Origin: Streptomyces sp. SS1-1
GTDB lineage: Bacteria > Actinomycetota > Actinomycetes > Streptomycetales > Streptomycetaceae
NCBI RefSeq assembly: GCF_008973465.1
Contig: NZ_WBXN01000004.1
Location: 4,194,501-4,258,500, forward strand
Reading direction: 5' to 3'
Length of the DNA stretch: 64,000 bases
A program made the translations under genes and the position numbers. The notes under the pieces are model-generated. The model made no database searches. It was not told the DNA's origin and saw only the letters and a program-made list of their open reading frames with translations. This document shows positions 51,992-64,000 of the stretch, piece by piece (the first letter of the stretch is position 1; every line of letters starts with the position of its first letter).

Positions 51992-52522
51992 ATGGCGAGG
52001 CCCGACAAGGCTGCCGCAGTGGCCGAGTTGACGGAGCAGTTCCGCAACTCCAGCGCTGCCGTGCTGACCGAGTACCGCGGTCTCACCGTGGCGCAGCTCA
52101 AGACGCTGCGTCGTTCGCTCGGTGAGAACGCCCAGTACGCCGTGGTGAAGAACACGCTGACCAAGATTGCGGCCAACGAGGCCGGGATCTCGACGCTGGA
52201 CGACCTGTTCAACGGTCCGACGGCTGTCGCCTTCGTCACCGGTGACCCGGTGGAGTCGGCTAAGGGTCTGCGCGACTTCGCCAAGGACAACCCGAATCTC
52301 GTCATCAAGGGCGGTGTCCTTGACGGCAAGGCGCTGTCCGCCGACGAGATCAAGAAGCTTGCGGACCTCGAGTCCCGCGAGGTTCTGCTCGCCAAGCTGG
52401 CGGGCGCTCTGAAGGGCAAGCAGACGCAGGCTGCTCAGGTCTTCCAGGCGCTCCCGTCGAAGCTCGTCCGCACCGTGGACGCGCTTCGTGCCAAGCAGGA
52501 CGAGCAGGGCGGTGCCGAGTAA
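51992..52522 (+). CDS. rplJ: 50S ribosomal protein L10
   Basis: A 176-residue protein that anchors L7/L12 dimers on the ribosome and represses its own operon. MARPDKAAAVAELTEQFRNS, VLTEYRGLTVAQLKTLRRSL and YAVVKNTLTKIAANEAG are conserved; the helical C-terminus binds L7/L12. The ATG at 51992 has GGAAGGAGG 14 bp upstream. It is followed by rplL 113 bp later. Confidence 0.97.
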   Translation: MARPDKAAAVAELTEQFRNSSAAVLTEYRGLTVAQLKTLRRSLGENAQYAVVKNTLTKIAANEAGISTLDDLFNGPTAVAFVTGDPVESAKGLRDFAKDNPNLVIKGGVLDGKALSADEIKKLADLESREVLLAKLAGALKGKQTQAAQVFQALPSKLVRTVDALRAKQDEQGGAE

Positions 52523-52635
52523 TTCGGCTCGCACGATGACCGCCGCCGCCTGAGGCGGAGGTCGTAGCGGGCCAACGTACGCCCGCCAGCACATGTACAT
52601 CCGGCACCTGCCGAATTAGTGGAAGGAAAGCCATC

Positions 52636-53022
52636 GTGGCTCTCACCCAGGACGAACTGCTCGCCGAGTTCGAGAACATGACCCTGATCCAGCTCTCCGA
52701 GTTCGTGAAGGCGTTCGAGGAGAAGTTCGACGTCACCGCCGCCGCTGCGGCCGTCGTCGCCGCCCCGGCCGCCGGCGGTGCCGCCGGTGGTGGCGAGGCC
52801 GTCGAGGAGAAGGACGAGTTCGACGTCATCCTCACCGGCGCCGGCGACAAGAAGATCCAGGTCATCAAGGTCGTGCGTGAGCTGACCTCCCTCGGCCTGA
52901 AGGAGGCCAAGGACCTGGTCGACGGTGCGCCGAAGCCGGTTCTGGAGAAGGTCAACAAGGAGGCCGCGGACAAGGCCAAGGAGTCCCTCGAGGGCGCCGG
53001 CGCCTCCGTCGAGGTCAAGTAA
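52636..53022 (+). CDS. rplL: 50S ribosomal protein L7/L12
   Basis: A 128-residue stalk protein that recruits translational GTPases. The N-terminal dimerisation helix (LLAEFENMTLIQLSEFVKAF), an Ala/Gly-rich hinge (AAPAAGGAAGGGEAVEEKDE) and the C-terminal domain (DKKIQVIKVVRELTSLGLKE) are clear. The GTG at 52636 has GGAAGGAAAG upstream. A hairpin follows about 50 bp later. Confidence 0.97.
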   Translation: MALTQDELLAEFENMTLIQLSEFVKAFEEKFDVTAAAAAVVAAPAAGGAAGGGEAVEEKDEFDVILTGAGDKKIQVIKVVRELTSLGLKEAKDLVDGAPKPVLEKVNKEAADKAKESLEGAGASVEVK

Positions 53023-53073
53023 GACCTTCACGAACGCAGCGGCCCGCTAGGGCTGTAACGCGGACGTACCGAG

Positions 53074-53101
53074 GAGCGATCATCCATTCGGGTGGTCGCT
53101 C
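53074..53101 (+). terminator. terminator after rplL
   Basis: GAGCGATCATCC pairs with GGGTGGTCGCTC (two wobbles), loop ATTC, then TTCGGCG. Partial read-through into rpoB is likely, as in other Streptomyces. Confidence 0.75.
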
Positions 53102-53365
53102 TTCGGCGTTCCCGGGGTGTGGCCGCGGTTGCCTTGCGCCGCGTTCGTCGGGGGGTATGGTGATCTTCGTCGTGTCCCTGGTCGGCCCGGGGTTCGGGTA
53201 TGAGGGCCTTGACGAACCGCACGCAGCGCGCAATTCTCAGGACGCGTCGTCACAAGGATCCGAATCCGAGGCATGGATCGGCGGCGAAGAGGGCAGTATC
53301 AACGTGCGTTGAAGGCAGGCATGGCGCAGGCGTTGAGAACAATGAGGGTCTCTGAAAACCGGGAC

Positions 53366-53394
53366 TGGACATCAGTGTGCCTTGTGGCTACACT
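53366..53394 (+). promoter_or_regulatory. rpoB promoter in the 554-bp rplL-rpoB gap
   Basis: TGGACA (53366-53371) and TACACT (53389-53394) with a 17-bp spacer. A hairpin (CCCCTG/CAGGGG) lies downstream at about 53421-53440. The gap 53023-53576 has no gene; a weaker TTGACG box is at 53209. Confidence 0.75.
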
Positions 53395-53576
53395 GACCCT
53401 TTGCGCTGCCTGTTAGCTGTCCCCTGCCCGTCACCAGGGGTCTGCCCTCGCCTCAGTATCGCCGACCGGACATCTCCGACCTGGCCCAAGAGCCGGATCG
53501 GACGACGTCTGTCCCGATGTGGGAGTGAGGGGCCGGTACGCGCGTAGTGAGTCCGAGCCCTCGGAAGGACCCCCTC

Positions 53577-56500
53577 TTGGCCGCCTCGCGCAACGCCTCG
53601 ACCGCGAATACGAACAACGGCGCCAGCACCGCCCCGCTGCGCATCTCTTTTGCAAAGATCAAGGAGCCCCTCGAGGTTCCGAACCTGCTCGCGCTGCAGA
53701 CCGAGAGCTTCGACTGGCTGCTCGGCAACACCGCCTGGCAGAGTCGGGTCGAGGCGGCTCTGGAGTCCGGTCAGGACGTCCCCACCAAGTCCGGCCTCGA
53801 GGAGATCTTCGAGGAGATCTCCCCGATCGAGGACTTCTCCGGGTCGATGTCGCTGACGTTCCGCGACCACCGTTTCGAGCCCCCGAAGAACAGCATCGAC
53901 GAGTGCAAGGAGCGCGACTTCACGTACGCGGCCCCGCTCTTCGTCACCGCCGAGTTCACCAACAACGAGACCGGCGAGATCAAGTCCCAGACGGTCTTCA
54001 TGGGCGACTTCCCGCTCATGACCAACAAGGGCACCTTCGTCATCAACGGCACCGAGCGTGTCGTGGTGTCGCAGCTCGTCCGCTCGCCGGGCGTCTACTT
54101 CGACTCCTCCATCGACAAGACGTCCGACAAGGACATCTTCTCCGCCAAGATCATCCCGTCCCGGGGTGCCTGGCTGGAGATGGAGATCGACAAGCGCGAC
54201 ATGGTCGGTGTGCGCATCGACCGTAAGCGCAAGCAGTCCGTCACCGTCCTCCTGAAGGCTCTCGGCTGGACCACCGAGCAGATCCTCGAGGAGTTCGGCG
54301 AGTACGAGTCGATGCGCGCCACCCTGGAGAAGGACCACACCCAGGGCCAGGACGACGCGCTGCTCGACATCTACCGCAAGCTGCGTCCGGGCGAGCCGCC
54401 GACCCGTGAGGCCGCGCAGACGCTGCTCGAGAACCTCTACTTCAACCCCAAGCGATACGACCTCGCCAAGGTCGGCCGCTACAAGGTCAACAAGAAGCTG
54501 GGTGCGGACGCTCCGCTGGACGCGGGCATCCTGACCGTCGAGGACATCATCTCGACGATCAAGTACCTGGTGAAGCTGCACGCGGGCGAGACCGAGACGG
54601 TCGGCGACAGCGGTCAGGGCATCGTCGTCGAGACCGACGACATCGACCACTTCGGCAACCGTCGTCTGCGCAGCGTCGGCGAGCTCATCCAGAACCAGGT
54701 CCGTACGGGTCTGGCTCGTATGGAGCGCGTCGTGCGCGAGCGCATGACCACCCAGGACGTCGAGGCGATCACGCCGCAGACCCTGATCAACATCCGGCCG
54801 GTCGTCGCCTCCATCAAGGAGTTCTTCGGCACCAGCCAGCTGTCGCAGTTCATGGACCAGAACAACCCGCTGTCCGGGCTGACGCACAAGCGTCGTCTGT
54901 CCGCGCTCGGCCCGGGTGGTCTGTCCCGTGAGCGGGCCGGCTTCGAGGTCCGTGACGTCCACCCGTCGCACTACGGCCGCATGTGCCCGATCGAGACGCC
55001 CGAAGGCCCGAACATCGGTCTGATCGGCTCGCTCGCCTCGTACGGCCGCGTCAACGCGTTCGGTTTCGTCGAGACCCCGTACCGGAAGGTCATCGACGGC
55101 CAGGTCACCGACGAGGTGGACTACCTGACCGCCGACGAGGAGGACCGCTTCGTCATCGCGCAGGCCAACGCGCCGCTGACGGACGACCTCCGCTTCGAGG
55201 AGGCCCGCGTCCTCGTCCGCCGCCGTGGCGGCGAGGTCGACTACGTCGGCGGCGAGGACGTCGACTACATGGACGTCTCCCCGCGCCAGATGGTGTCGGT
55301 CGCGACGGCCATGATCCCGTTCCTCGAGCACGACGACGCCAACCGTGCCCTCATGGGCGCGAACATGATGCGCCAGGCCGTTCCGCTCATCAAGGCGGAG
55401 GCCCCGCTCGTCGGCACCGGCATGGAGTACCGCTCCGCCGTCGACGCCGGCGACGTCGTCAAGGCCGAGAAGGCCGGTGTGGTCCAGGAGGTCTCCGCGG
55501 ACTACATCACCACCGCCAACGACGACGGCACGTACATCACGTACCGCCTGGCCAAGTTCGCCCGCTCCAACCAGGGCACCTCGGTCAACCAGAAGGTCAT
55601 CGTCCACGAGGGCGACCGGATCATCGAGGGCCAGGTCCTGGCCGACGGTCCGGCCACCGAGAACGGCGAGATGGCCCTCGGCAAGAACCTGCTCGTGGCG
55701 TTCATGCCGTGGGAGGGTCACAACTACGAGGACGCGATCATCCTGTCGCAGCGCCTCGTGCAGGACGACGTCCTCTCCTCGATCCACATCGAGGAGCACG
55801 AGGTCGACGCCCGTGACACCAAGCTCGGCCCCGAGGAGATCACCCGGGACATCCCGAACGTCTCCGAGGAGGTCCTCGCCGACCTCGACGAGCGCGGCAT
55901 CATCCGCATCGGTGCCGAGGTCGTCGCCGGCGACATCCTGGTCGGCAAGGTCACGCCCAAGGGCGAGACCGAGCTGACCCCGGAGGAGCGCCTGCTGCGC
56001 GCCATCTTCGGTGAGAAGGCCCGTGAGGTCCGTGACACCTCGCTGAAGGTGCCGCACGGCGAGATCGGCAAGGTCATCGGCGTCCGCGTCTTCGACCGCG
56101 AGGAGGGCGACGAGCTTCCCCCCGGTGTGAACCAGCTGGTGCGCGTGTACGTCGCGCAGAAGCGCAAGATCACCGACGGTGACAAGCTCGCCGGCCGTCA
56201 CGGCAACAAGGGCGTCATCTCCAAGATCCTGCCGATCGAGGACATGCCGTTCCTGGAGGACGGCACCCCGGTCGACATCATCCTCAACCCGCTGGGTGTC
56301 CCGTCCCGAATGAACCCGGGACAGGTCCTGGAGATCCACCTCGGCTGGCTCGCCAGCCGCGGCTGGGACGTCTCCGGCCTCGGCGAGGAGTGGGCGCAGC
56401 GCCTCCAGGCCATCGGCGCCGACCAGGTCGCCCCCGGCACCAACGTCGCGACCCCGGTCTTCGACGGTGCCCGGGAGGACGAGCTGGCGGGTCTGCTGCA

Positions 56501-57062
56501 GCACACCATCCCGAACCGGGACGGCGAGCGCATGGTGCAGCCGACCGGTAAGGCGCGGCTGTTCGACGGCCGCTCCGGTGAGCCGTTCCCGGACCCGATC
56601 TCCATCGGGTACATGTACATCCTGAAGCTGCACCACCTGGTCGACGACAAGCTGCACGCCCGTTCGACCGGCCCGTACTCGATGATCACCCAGCAGCCGC
56701 TGGGTGGTAAGGCCCAGTTCGGTGGCCAGCGGTTCGGCGAGATGGAGGTGTGGGCGCTGGAGGCGTACGGCGCCGCCTACGCCCTCCAGGAGCTGCTGAC
56801 CATCAAGTCCGACGACGTCACCGGCCGCGTGAAGGTCTACGAGGCCATCGTCAAGGGCGAGAACATCCCCGAGCCCGGCATCCCCGAGTCCTTCAAGGTG
56901 CTCATCAAGGAGATGCAGTCGCTCTGCCTGAACGTGGAGGTGCTGTCCAGCGACGGTATGTCCATCGAGATGCGTGACACCGACGAGGACGTCTTCCGCG
57001 CTGCGGAGGAGCTCGGCATCGACCTGTCCCGGCGCGAGCCGAGCAGCGTCGAAGAGGTCTGA
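53577..57062 (+). CDS. rpoB: RNA polymerase beta subunit
   Basis: A 1161-residue core subunit. The TTG at 53577 (GGAAGGAC upstream) gives the 1161-residue length I recall for S. coelicolor. The rifampicin region reads FFGTSQLSQFMDQNNPLSG and THKRRLSALGPGG: the Asp, His and Ser positions most often mutated are all wild type. GPNIGLIGSLASYGR, ATAMIPFLEHDDANRALMGA and KLHHLVDDKLHARSTGP are conserved. It precedes rpoC. Confidence 0.97.
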   Translation: MAASRNASTANTNNGASTAPLRISFAKIKEPLEVPNLLALQTESFDWLLGNTAWQSRVEAALESGQDVPTKSGLEEIFEEISPIEDFSGSMSLTFRDHRFEPPKNSIDECKERDFTYAAPLFVTAEFTNNETGEIKSQTVFMGDFPLMTNKGTFVINGTERVVVSQLVRSPGVYFDSSIDKTSDKDIFSAKIIPSRGAWLEMEIDKRDMVGVRIDRKRKQSVTVLLKALGWTTEQILEEFGEYESMRATLEKDHTQGQDDALLDIYRKLRPGEPPTREAAQTLLENLYFNPKRYDLAKVGRYKVNKKLGADAPLDAGILTVEDIISTIKYLVKLHAGETETVGDSGQGIVVETDDIDHFGNRRLRSVGELIQNQVRTGLARMERVVRERMTTQDVEAITPQTLINIRPVVASIKEFFGTSQLSQFMDQNNPLSGLTHKRRLSALGPGGLSRERAGFEVRDVHPSHYGRMCPIETPEGPNIGLIGSLASYGRVNAFGFVETPYRKVIDGQVTDEVDYLTADEEDRFVIAQANAPLTDDLRFEEARVLVRRRGGEVDYVGGEDVDYMDVSPRQMVSVATAMIPFLEHDDANRALMGANMMRQAVPLIKAEAPLVGTGMEYRSAVDAGDVVKAEKAGVVQEVSADYITTANDDGTYITYRLAKFARSNQGTSVNQKVIVHEGDRIIEGQVLADGPATENGEMALGKNLLVAFMPWEGHNYEDAIILSQRLVQDDVLSSIHIEEHEVDARDTKLGPEEITRDIPNVSEEVLADLDERGIIRIGAEVVAGDILVGKVTPKGETELTPEERLLRAIFGEKAREVRDTSLKVPHGEIGKVIGVRVFDREEGDELPPGVNQLVRVYVAQKRKITDGDKLAGRHGNKGVISKILPIEDMPFLEDGTPVDIILNPLGVPSRMNPGQVLEIHLGWLASRGWDVSGLGEEWAQRLQAIGADQVAPGTNVATPVFDGAREDELAGLLQHTIPNRDGERMVQPTGKARLFDGRSGEPFPDPISIGYMYILKLHHLVDDKLHARSTGPYSMITQQPLGGKAQFGGQRFGEMEVWALEAYGAAYALQELLTIKSDDVTGRVKVYEAIVKGENIPEPGIPESFKVLIKEMQSLCLNVEVLSSDGMSIEMRDTDEDVFRAAEELGIDLSRREPSSVEEV

Positions 57063-57159
57063 CGGGAGTCCGGCGGGGCCCTCACCCACAGGGCCCCGCC
57101 GACCCCCAGGCCCCCGTTTCAGACCACAGACTTACAACCCTGAGAGGGATTGACGCATA

Positions 57160-61059
<3,900 letters not shown>

Positions 61060-61073
61060 GCGAGCGATCGTGT

Positions 61074-61107
61074 GAAGGGCGGTCACCCCTCGGGGTGGCC
61101 GCCCTTC
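61074..61107 (+). terminator. terminator after rpoC
   Basis: GAAGGGCGGTCACCCC and GGGGTGGCCGCCCTTC form a 16-bp stem with a 2-base loop, followed by GGCGTGTC. One mismatch. Confidence 0.88.
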
Positions 61108-61215
61108 GGCGTGTCCGGGGCCGGCTCCGGGATCCCTCAGGGTCCGACCCCGATGCCCTGACGGCCGGTTCGGCGCATGATGGAGGGACTCCGACCGTTA
61201 CGGGGGAGGTGCTCC

Positions 61216-61794
61216 ATGACTCAGCCGTCGTGGCCGCCGTGGCGGCCCTGGCAGGGGCCCGGGCCGCAGCCGTGGCCGAGGGGTGGAGGTGGTGCGCCGC
61301 GGCCCTGGGCACCGGCCGCCGCCCCCGCGATGCTCGCCTCGCACGCCGACCGGGAGCGCGCCGTGGACGTGCTCAGGGCAGGGTTCGGGGAGGGGCGCCT
61401 GGAGAAGCCCGAGTTCGACCAGCGGGTGGCGCGGGCCTACGCGGCCCGTACGGTGGGGGAGCTGGCCCTGCTGGTGGCCGACCTGCCCCAGGGCCCCCTG
61501 CCGCTGCCGGCGCCCGTCACGCCCGTGCCGCGGACCTTCCTGCCATACGACCGGCCGCGGACCAACGGCAAGGCGGTCGGTTCGGCCGTGTGCGGGGTGC
61601 TCTGCCTGATGAGTTTCGGCCTGGCCGGCATACCGGCCGTCGTGCTGGGGCACTCGGCCCGCGCCGAGATACGGCGCACGGGCGAGAGCGGTGACGGGCT
61701 CGCGCTGACGGGGCTCGTCCTCGGCTGGCTGTCGAACGCGGCGTGGGCGGCGCTGCTGACGCTGATGATCGTGGCCGCGGCCGTGTCCGCGTGA
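61216..61794 (+). CDS. DUF1707/DUF4190 membrane protein
   Basis: A 192-residue protein. A Pro/Trp/Gly-rich N-terminus is followed by a DUF1707 domain (LASHADRERAVDVLRAGFGE, LEKPEFDQRVARAYAARTVG) and a DUF4190-type pair of membrane helices (AVCGVLCLMSFGLAGIPAVV, GLVLGWLSNAAWAALLTLMI). The function is unknown; such proteins are common in actinobacteria. The ATG at 61216 has GGGGGAGG 8 bp upstream. It separates rpoC from the str operon. Confidence 0.88.
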   Translation: MTQPSWPPWRPWQGPGPQPWPRGGGGAPRPWAPAAAPAMLASHADRERAVDVLRAGFGEGRLEKPEFDQRVARAYAARTVGELALLVADLPQGPLPLPAPVTPVPRTFLPYDRPRTNGKAVGSAVCGVLCLMSFGLAGIPAVVLGHSARAEIRRTGESGDGLALTGLVLGWLSNAAWAALLTLMIVAAAVSA

Positions 61795-61911
61795 CGGTGG
61801 CGGGCGCGCGGTGAGAGGTCTGTGACGTGGCCGGATCGACCGGACGAAGATCGTTGTCGCCGTGTGGTCTTGACATCGGCCGCATGGCGATGCGGGCGAG
61901 ACCCATTTGTT

Positions 61912-61940
61912 TTGACCGCAGCGAATGCGATAGGTACGCT
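61912..61940 (+). promoter_or_regulatory. str (rpsL) operon promoter
   Basis: TTGACC (61912-61917) and TACGCT (61935-61940) are separated by 17 bp. Transcription would start near 61947 and give a leader of about 190 nt ahead of rpsL. The 340-bp gap (61795-62134) holds no gene; an isolated TTGACA at 61870 has no matching -10. Confidence 0.78.
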
Positions 61941-62134
61941 CAGACCTTGTGCCTGGGGTGTGCCCTGGCTCTTGTGCGTGCCTTCAGACCGTACAGCGAG
62001 CTGTGAGCGGCCACCGTGATCTGTGCTCTTTTCGCCTCGCGGCGGGAGTCCGCCGGATTCGACACACCCGACCGCGTGGGTCGGTGACGTTCCAGGTTAG
62101 CTTCACCATTCGGCACACAGAAACCGGAGAAGTA

Positions 62135-62506
62135 GTGCCTACGATCCAGCAGCTGGTCCGCAAGGGCCGGCAGGACAAGGTCGAGAAGAACAAGACGCCC
62201 GCACTCGAGGGTTCCCCTCAGCGTCGTGGCGTCTGCACGCGTGTGTTCACGACCACCCCGAAGAAGCCGAACTCGGCCCTGCGTAAGGTCGCGCGTGTGC
62301 GTCTGACCAGCGGGATCGAGGTCACCGCTTACATTCCGGGTGAGGGACACAACCTGCAGGAGCACTCCATCGTGCTCGTGCGCGGCGGCCGTGTGAAGGA
62401 CCTGCCGGGTGTTCGCTACAAGATCATCCGCGGCTCCCTCGACACCCAGGGTGTCAAGAACCGCAAGCAGGCCCGCAGCCGCTACGGCGCCAAGAAGGAG
62501 AAGTAA
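62135..62506 (+). CDS. rpsL: 30S ribosomal protein S12
   Basis: A 123-residue protein at the decoding centre. MPTIQQLVRKGRQDKVEKNK and TTTPKKPNSALRKVARV are conserved. Lys43 (in TPKKPN) and the later Lys in GGRVKDLPGVRY are the wild-type residues whose change gives streptomycin resistance. The GTG at 62135 has GGAGAAGTA directly before it. It is the first gene of the str operon. Confidence 0.97.
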   Translation: MPTIQQLVRKGRQDKVEKNKTPALEGSPQRRGVCTRVFTTTPKKPNSALRKVARVRLTSGIEVTAYIPGEGHNLQEHSIVLVRGGRVKDLPGVRYKIIRGSLDTQGVKNRKQARSRYGAKKEK

Positions 62507-62508
62507 GA

Positions 62509-62979
62509 ATGCCTCGTAAGGGCCCCGCCCCGAAGCGCCCGGTCATCATCGACCCGGTCTACGGCTCTCCTCTGGTGACCTCCCTGATCAACAAGGTGCT
62601 GCTGAACGGCAAGCGCTCCACCGCCGAGCGCATCGTCTACGGCGCCATGGAGGGCCTGCGTGAGAAGACGGGCAACGACCCGATCATCACGCTGAAGCGC
62701 GCTCTTGAGAACATCAAGCCGACCCTCGAGGTCAAGTCCCGCCGTGTCGGTGGTGCGACGTACCAGGTCCCGATCGAGGTCAAGCCCGGTCGCGCCAACA
62801 CGCTCGCGCTGCGCTGGCTGGTCGGTTACTCCCGCGCCCGTCGCGAGAAGACCATGACCGAGCGTCTGCTCAACGAGCTCCTCGACGCCTCCAACGGCCT
62901 GGGTGCCGCTGTGAAGAAGCGCGAGGACACGCACAAGATGGCCGAGTCCAACAAGGCCTTCGCGCACTACCGCTGGTAG
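62509..62979 (+). CDS. rpsG: 30S ribosomal protein S7
   Basis: A 156-residue protein that binds the 3' major domain of 16S rRNA and, in other bacteria, represses the str operon. MPRKGPAPKRPVIIDPVYGS, LINKVLLNGKRSTAERIVYG and RANTLALRWLVGYSRARREK are conserved. It starts 2 bp after the rpsL stop, with its ribosome binding site inside rpsL. Confidence 0.97.
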   Translation: MPRKGPAPKRPVIIDPVYGSPLVTSLINKVLLNGKRSTAERIVYGAMEGLREKTGNDPIITLKRALENIKPTLEVKSRRVGGATYQVPIEVKPGRANTLALRWLVGYSRARREKTMTERLLNELLDASNGLGAAVKKREDTHKMAESNKAFAHYRW

Positions 62980-63018
62980 TCGCTCCCCACATCGAGACCG
63001 AGAGAAGACTGAAGCCTT

Positions 63019-64000
63019 ATGGCTACCACTTCACTTGACCTGGCCAGGGTCCGAAACATCGGGATCATGGCCCACATCGACGCGGGCAAGACGACCACCA
63101 CCGAGCGGATTCTGTTCTACACCGGTGTGTCCTACAAGATCGGTGAGGTCCACGACGGCGCTGCCACCATGGACTGGATGGAGCAGGAGCAGGAGCGTGG
63201 CATCACGATCACGTCTGCTGCCACCACCTGTCACTGGCCGCTCGAAGACAACGACTACACCATCAACATCATCGACACCCCCGGGCACGTCGACTTCACC
63301 GTCGAGGTGGAGCGGTCCCTGCGTGTGCTCGATGGTGCCGTGACGGTGTTCGACGGTGTCGCCGGTGTCGAGCCCCAGTCCGAGACGGTGTGGCGTCAGG
63401 CCGACCGTTACGGCGTCCCGCGCATCTGCTTCGTCAACAAGCTGGACCGTACCGGCGCCGAGTTCCACCGCTGCGTGGACATGATCTCGGACCGCCTGGG
63501 CGCCCAGCCGCTCGTCATGCAGCTCCCGATCGGCGCCGAGGCCGACTTCAAGGGCGTCGTGGACCTGGTCCGCATGAAGGCGCTCGTGTGGTCCGCCGAG
63601 GCCGCCAAGGGCGAGATGTACGACGTCGTCGACATCCCGGCCACGCACACCGAGGCCGCCGAGGAGTGGCGCGGCAAGCTGGTCGAGGCCGTCGCGGAGA
63701 ACGACGAAGAGATCATGGAGCTGTACCTCGAGGGCCAGGAGCCCACCGAGGAGCAGCTGTACGCCGCGATCCGTCGCATCACCATCGCGTCCGGCAAGTC
63801 CAGCGACACCACGGTCACCCCGGTGTTCTGTGGCACCGCGTTCAAGAACAAGGGCGTCCAGCCCCTGCTCGACGCGGTCGTGCGCTACCTGCCGACCCCG
63901 CTCGACGTCGAGGCCATCGAGGGCCACGACGTGAAGGACCCCGAGCTGGTCGTCAAGCGCAAGCCGTCCGACGACGAGCCGCTGTCCGCGCTGGCGTTCA
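63019..64000 (+). CDS. fusA: elongation factor G, 3'-truncated by the window
   Basis: Only the first 327 codons are present. The GTPase motifs are GIMAHIDAGKTTTTERI (P-loop), the switch region with RGITITSAATTC, DTPGHVDFTVEVERSL (G3) and NKLDRTGAEFHRC (G4). EF-G drives translocation and, with RRF, ribosome recycling. ATG 63019 has GAGAGAAGA upstream, 39 bp after rpsG. The start MATTSLDLARVRNIGIMAHI is typical of actinobacteria. The gene continues past 64000, and tuf would normally follow. Confidence 0.97.
   Translation, partial: MATTSLDLARVRNIGIMAHIDAGKTTTTERILFYTGVSYKIGEVHDGAATMDWMEQEQERGITITSAATTCHWPLEDNDYTINIIDTPGHVDFTVEVERSLRVLDGAVTVFDGVAGVEPQSETVWRQADRYGVPRICFVNKLDRTGAEFHRCVDMISDRLGAQPLVMQLPIGAEADFKGVVDLVRMKALVWSAEAAKGEMYDVVDIPATHTEAAEEWRGKLVEAVAENDEEIMELYLEGQEPTEEQLYAAIRRITIASGKSSDTTVTPVFCGTAFKNKGVQPLLDAVVRYLPTPLDVEAIEGHDVKDPELVVKRKPSDDEPLSALAF

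Noticed and set aside
54834..54960. rifampicin resistance mutation in rpoB
   Set aside because: Hot-spot Asp, His and Ser positions are wild type.
53388..57089. 1233-codon minus-strand frame opposite rpoB
   Set aside because: Exact antisense of rpoB with Val/Asp/Leu/Arg-rich shadow composition; no start signals.
62240..62410. streptomycin resistance mutation in rpsL
   Set aside because: Lys43 and the Lys near residue 88 are both present.

Overview
This window looks like chromosomal DNA of a Streptomyces species. It has very high GC, frequent GTG and TTG starts, stop/start overlaps inside operons, leaderless promoters and actinobacterial gene families. Gene order from the korAB/nuo region through tRNA-Tyr to rpmG, murB, add, aspC, secE, nusG, rplKA, rplJL, rpoBC and rpsLG/fusA resembles, as far as I recall, the S. 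coelicolor SCO459x-466x region.

Left part (1-13 kb): a truncated gene and a proline-rich hypothetical, a secreted M28 aminopeptidase, a VOC protein, a RarD-type transporter, a qorB/HxlR divergent pair, the 2-oxoacid:ferredoxin oxidoreductase genes korA and korB, then one LuxR-type response regulator and two paralogous histidine kinases.

13.5-24 kb: a ten-gene complex I-like operon, nuoA-B-C-H-I-J-K-L-M-N. It lacks nuoD, nuoE, nuoF and nuoG, and several subunits carry long low-complexity tails. With korAB and the two-component genes next door, it suggests a ferredoxin-linked respiratory module (inference).

24-28.7 kb: htpX, a yccF-like gene, an SMI1/KNR4-like gene preceded by three perfect DnaA boxes, an APC transporter, a GlsB/YeaQ-type membrane protein, a YajQ-family gene and tRNA-Tyr.

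28.6-35.5 kb: an integrated element inside tRNA-Tyr, bounded by 51-bp direct repeats. It has int, xis, a RepSA-type replication initiator and a GntR repressor with paired operators, but no FtsK/TraB transfer gene is visible. It resembles a stripped-down actinomycete integrative and conjugative element (AICE) of the SLP1/pSAM2 type.

35.6-47.7 kb: small housekeeping and accessory genes, including a cytosine-deaminase-like protein that lacks expected active-site residues, tRNA-Thr, tRNA-Met, rpmG, two MaoC dehydratase genes, a TetR/MFS efflux pair sharing an operator, murB, a TetR remnant that has lost its DNA-binding domain, add and an aspartate aminotransferase gene.

48-64 kb: the core transcription/translation cluster, tRNA-Trp, secE, nusG, rplK, rplA, a lipoprotein gene, rplJ with an L10-type leader and attenuator, rplL, rpoB, rpoC, a DUF1707-type membrane protein gene, rpsL, rpsG and the start of fusA. 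The rifampicin and streptomycin target residues that I checked are wild type.
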